NCBI GenBank assembly: GCA_019745195.1
Contig: JAIETL010000015.1
Span: forward strand, 1 to 37,604
Direction: 5' to 3'
Origin: Beijerinckiaceae bacterium
GTDB lineage: Bacteria > Pseudomonadota > Alphaproteobacteria > Rhizobiales > Beijerinckiaceae
Length of the DNA stretch: 37,604 nucleotides
In this document: positions 34,604 through 37,604 of the stretch, piece by piece
How the letters are laid out: the number at the start of each line of letters is the position of its first letter
Position numbering within the stretch: the first letter of the stretch is position 1
Notes under the pieces: model-generated
The model's database searches: none
Told to the model about the DNA's origin: nothing
What the model saw: the letters and a program-made list of their open reading frames with translations, nothing else
Made by a program: the position numbers and the translations under genes

Positions 34604-34801
34604 GGCCTCACCTCCCTGCCATCGGAGTCTTCGTCCGACAGGCTAGCGCTTTCAGAACCGGGGACAAGGACTATCGGATGACCGGCCCGACGCCGAAAAG
34701 ACCGCGCCATCACCGCGCGTGATGCGTGAAATCACACGAATTCGCGTGGCTTTCCCGGTCCGTCCCGGCACTCTGCCGGCACCGAAAACCGGGAGACCGC
34801 C

Positions 34802-35416
34802 ATGCTGCTCGTGGGAATGCTGGACAGCCCCTATGTCCGCCGCGCCGCCGTCACCGGCACGCTGCTCGGGCTTGATGTCGAGCATCGCTCGGTTTCGGTG
34901 TTCCGGCACATGGACGCCTTCCGCACCATCAACCCGCTGATCAAGGCGCCGACGCTGGTGACCGGTGGCGGCGTGGTCATCACCGATTCCAACCTGATCA
35001 TCCAGCATATGGAGGATGTCGCCGGCCGCTCCCTGCGTCCCGCCGACAAGGCGGCGCGCGCCCGCGATCTGAGCCTGACCGGCATCGGCATCGTCGCGGC
35101 CGACAAGGCCGTCTCGATCGAGTACGAGCGCAAACGGCCCGAGGCGCAGCGCTACGGACCCTGGCAGGAGCGCATCGTCGCCCAGCTCGATACAGCGCTC
35201 GAACTGCTGGAGGATGCCGCAAAGTCCGGAGCGCTCGGCTCGGGCCCCGATTTGCGCCCCGGCGACATCGCCGCGACGATCGCCTGGGGCTTCTGCCGCT
35301 TCGTCATCCCGGAGTTCGCTCCGGAGGAACGCTGGCCGGCGCTGGCGGCTCAGGCCAAGGCCTGCGAGGCGCTCGACGTGTTCAAACACTGGCCGATCGA
35401 CCGCGAGGAACCGTGA
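34802..35416 (+). CDS. Glutathione S-transferase family protein
   Basis: 204 residues. Thioredoxin-like N-terminal domain: MLLVGMLDSPYVRRAAVTGT (active-site Ser9 after Asp), NPLIKAPTLVTGGG with the conserved cis-proline, and ITDSNLIIQHMED (glutathione gamma-glutamyl contact, usually E/Q-S; here D-S). The helical C-terminal domain ends about WPIDREEP and contains RPGDIAATIAWGF. Likely a cytosolic glutathione-dependent detoxification enzyme; substrate unknown. Confidence 0.88.
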   Translation: MLLVGMLDSPYVRRAAVTGTLLGLDVEHRSVSVFRHMDAFRTINPLIKAPTLVTGGGVVITDSNLIIQHMEDVAGRSLRPADKAARARDLSLTGIGIVAADKAVSIEYERKRPEAQRYGPWQERIVAQLDTALELLEDAAKSGALGSGPDLRPGDIAATIAWGFCRFVIPEFAPEERWPALAAQAKACEALDVFKHWPIDREEP

Positions 35417-35418
35417 GC

Positions 35419-35540
35419 GCGCGATTGGCTCCGGTGAGTCGGTTGGCGCTGGTTTCGAAAACCGGAGCGGAGCGGACTTAAGTCCGTGAGCACCGGAAGC
35501 GCAGAAAGCGGCGTCAGACGGCCGCCGAAGCCAATCGCGC
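35419..35540. repeat. Palindromic intergenic element
   Basis: Perfect 12-bp outer arms GCGCGATTGGCT (35,419-35,430) and AGCCAATCGCGC (35,529-35,540) enclose a GC-rich stretch containing a perfect 14-bp palindrome CGGACTTAAGTCCG (35,473-35,486). The element exactly fills the gap between the two convergent genes and overlaps neither coding region except at the last stop. Probably a dispersed repeat acting as bidirectional transcription end. Confidence 0.7.
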
Positions 35541-37361
35541 TCAGTTCTGGACGAAGTTGGTCGGCAGGGAGCGTACGGCCGGGCCTGAGAACGAGCCGGT
35601 GCGCGCGTCGCTCGGCTCGGCATGGCTGAAGCCGAGCGACGCCGCCGGGCTCGGTCCCTGGATCGGCGCGGTGCTGGCAACTGGCGCGGGCCTGGCGCGG
35701 GCGACGGTGACGGAGCGGCCCTCGCTGGGAAGGCTGCGGGAAACGGCGGCAAACAGCGAATCGAGGTTCGAGCGGTCGGCGTCGTATTGCGCGGTGATCG
35801 GGCTCGCAGGCGGCCGCGATGCGGGAGGATGCGCGGGCGCTTCGGCGACAGCGGGAACGGGGCCACTGCGCGGACGGCTCGGCGGCAGCCCATGGGTTAT
35901 GGTAACGAGCTTGCCCTCGACGGGCGGCAGCGGCGCGGCCTCGGCCGATGCGAGGCGGAAGCCGGCGGGGTTGGCGCCCGCGAGTTCGGTCGGGCGCACC
36001 GGCGGCAGCGGCGCGGCGACGGGCTTGCCGGAGACGATGCTTTCGACCAGCGCGGTCATCTCACCCGGCCGGCGCGGCGGCAGCGAGGCGAGCACCAGCT
36101 TCTGGTCGGCGAGCGGGGTCTGTGGCGCGAAGGCGAGCGCGCCTGCGGCGGTCGGCAGCGCCGCGACCTCGACGGCGGGGCCGGCCTCGGCGGGCGCTTG
36201 CGGCAGGGTCAGCCCACGCGGACGCGCCAGCGGCAAAGGCGCATCGATCAGCTTGGGCCGGTTGTCGATGACAGGCGGCGCGGGAGCCGGCGCTGCGGGA
36301 GCCTCGGCCTGGGCCGGCGTCGGCGCGGGCTCCGGCTGGGGCTGCGGGCGCGAGGCTCCGCGGATGGAACGAGTCGGGGCCTCCGCCGCCGGGGGCGCAT
36401 AGGCCACGGCGAAACGGCCGCCATCCGACGAGTTGCTGTCGACGAAGCCGCTGTTGTTGGCATAGGCCATCACGGCCGGCTGCGGCTTCGGCGCGCCGCG
36501 CCGGCCACGCGTCGGCCTTGCGTCGGCCTCTTCCTCGTCGCCGCCGAAAAGCGAGGCCCACAGGCTCTTGCGGCCGGACGAGATGATCGCGCCCTCGTCG
36601 AGATCGGCCGCCGCATAGCCGGCGACGGACCCGCCGCGCGCGAGCACATCCGCCTTCGCCAACTCGTAGCCGCTGAGCGGCTGGCCATCGGCCGGCAGAT
36701 GCACGGTCTTCTCGTCCGGGAAGAGCCTGACGAGCTGGTCGCGGGTCATGCGCGGCCAGGAGCGCACGGAGCCGGCGTCCATATGGACGAAGGGCGTGTG
36801 CGCGCCTGGATAGAAGCCGACGCCGCCCCGCTGCATGCGCATGCCGGCCTCGCGGATGCGGGCGGTCGGCGTGTCCGGGAGGTAAAAGTCCATTGCCTTG
36901 CCGAGCGTGTGCTGGCTGTGCTTGGCGACGCCGCGCGAGCGCCGCCGCAGCATCGAGTTGGTGCCGGGCGAGCGATAGGCCGAGACAACATGGAAGGGCT
37001 GGTCGGAGCCGACCTGGCGATGCACCTCCCAGGCGAGGTCGAACAGGCGCGGATCCATCCGGATAGGCTCGTCGAGACGCCAGTCGCGCAAGGCCCAGTT
37101 CAGCTTCTCGAGCGCCTCGGAGACATAGCGCCCGTCACGCTTGAAGGTGACGGTCGTCTCCTCCTTGGTGTGCATGTGCTTGATCGTGATGGTGCGGGTG
37201 TCGCCATTGGCGACGGCGTCCTGGGTGCCGCGAATGCCCAGCGCCAGCGCTGCCACCGCGACGCCGCAGGTCAGAAGCTGGCGCGACAGCAAAGCGCGCC
37301 CGGAGCCTCCTCGCGGGCCAGGTGCGTCGCATCTCGCCTGAATGTCTGAAGACCTGCCCAA
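35541..37361 (-). CDS. DUF882 (MepK/YcbK-like) peptidoglycan endopeptidase with Pro/Ala-rich C-terminus
   Basis: Up to 606 residues. After a signal-type segment (SRQLLTCGVAVAALALGI) the DUF882 domain spans about residues 60-220: VSAYRSPGTNSMLRRRSRGV, AKHSQHTLGKAMDFYLPD and HTPFVHMDAGSVR, carrying the zinc-binding His/Asp/His and catalytic residues of the MepK/VanY-type fold. The remaining about 380 residues are low-complexity Pro/Ala-rich, unusually long for the family. Family members cleave peptidoglycan cross-links in the periplasm. The start is uncertain: TTG 37,361 as given, or TTG 37,292, which follows GAGGAGG by about 13 bases and gives a cleaner signal peptide. Confidence 0.85.
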   Translation of the reverse strand: MGRSSDIQARCDAPGPRGGSGRALLSRQLLTCGVAVAALALGIRGTQDAVANGDTRTITIKHMHTKEETTVTFKRDGRYVSEALEKLNWALRDWRLDEPIRMDPRLFDLAWEVHRQVGSDQPFHVVSAYRSPGTNSMLRRRSRGVAKHSQHTLGKAMDFYLPDTPTARIREAGMRMQRGGVGFYPGAHTPFVHMDAGSVRSWPRMTRDQLVRLFPDEKTVHLPADGQPLSGYELAKADVLARGGSVAGYAAADLDEGAIISSGRKSLWASLFGGDEEEADARPTRGRRGAPKPQPAVMAYANNSGFVDSNSSDGGRFAVAYAPPAAEAPTRSIRGASRPQPQPEPAPTPAQAEAPAAPAPAPPVIDNRPKLIDAPLPLARPRGLTLPQAPAEAGPAVEVAALPTAAGALAFAPQTPLADQKLVLASLPPRRPGEMTALVESIVSGKPVAAPLPPVRPTELAGANPAGFRLASAEAAPLPPVEGKLVTITHGLPPSRPRSGPVPAVAEAPAHPPASRPPASPITAQYDADRSNLDSLFAAVSRSLPSEGRSVTVARARPAPVASTAPIQGPSPAASLGFSHAEPSDARTGSFSGPAVRSLPTNFVQN

Positions 37362-37604
37362 TATGACTGACCCGTCTCGCTGCGCCGGCAGGCGGCGCGA
37401 TGAACGTGAACGAACAGTTGCGGAGAAGCGTTAACGGCAGGTTACCAAGCCGGCAACCACGGCGCCACGCAAAACTCCATCGAGGTTCGCTATCCGTCGA
37501 TCATGGCAAAACCGTGCCGGCATGCATCGGACCAGACAGTGGCAGGTCGTGTCCCTGATGGTGGTGTAGCTTCGCGGAGCCACCCCGATGCCGGCTTTGG
37601 CCGG
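37362..37604. other. Upstream region of DUF882 gene, to window edge
   Basis: About 240 bases with no supported gene. It contains the promoter region of the minus-strand DUF882 gene and possibly the start of a rightward gene beyond the edge; nothing specific is visible. Confidence 0.35.

Noticed and set aside
35622..37349. 575-codon plus-strand frame
   Set aside because: Antisense of the DUF882 gene; Arg/Gly-rich, no motifs.

Overview
The window is GC-rich DNA with bL36, GapR/DUF2312, HWE and hybrid histidine kinases, DUF1036, DUF882 and N-formylglutamate amidohydrolase genes. That set points to an alphaproteobacterium of the Hyphomicrobiales (Rhizobiales), perhaps Bosea-like. The taxon is my inference from gene families, not from a search.

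Two regions meet at about 17,853. The left part (1-17,852) is the right-hand end of a genomic island. A tyrosine recombinase (16,429-17,706) with an excisionase-like gene in front of it lies next to a 3' fragment of tRNA-Val(GAC) at 17,853-17,902. The 5' half of that tRNA is absent, so this is an attachment-site junction, and the island continues past the left edge. The cargo is mostly stress and signalling genes: a DHDPS-family aldolase, a thiolase, an HWE histidine kinase, two DUF427 proteins, Dps, MsrA, a universal stress protein, a diguanylate cyclase, and a LysR regulator followed by an azoreductase. Debris lies between them (a LysE tail, a frameshifted gene, small unknown frames).

The most interesting part is a two-gene minus-strand operon (13,867-16,065) divergent from the integrase module. 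The first gene has a C-terminal nucleoside 2-deoxyribosyltransferase-like (DRHyd/TIR-like) domain. The second is a fusion of a TIR domain to an RsiV-like DUF3298 domain. Composition, six-base spacing and position make it a strong candidate for an undescribed anti-phage (NAD- or nucleotide-depleting) system.

The right part (17,853-37,604) looks like ordinary chromosome. It holds a single-domain response regulator convergent with a 1,347-residue hybrid kinase, a glycine-zipper lipoprotein, bL36, a TPR protein, an alpha/beta hydrolase, a DUF4212/sodium-solute symporter pair, three small membrane proteins, a minus-strand glycerate kinase-DUF1036-pyruvate kinase operon, N-formylglutamate amidohydrolase, GapR, a CorA transporter, a GST-like protein and a DUF882 peptidase. 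Two palindromic intergenic repeats and several clear terminators lie between genes.
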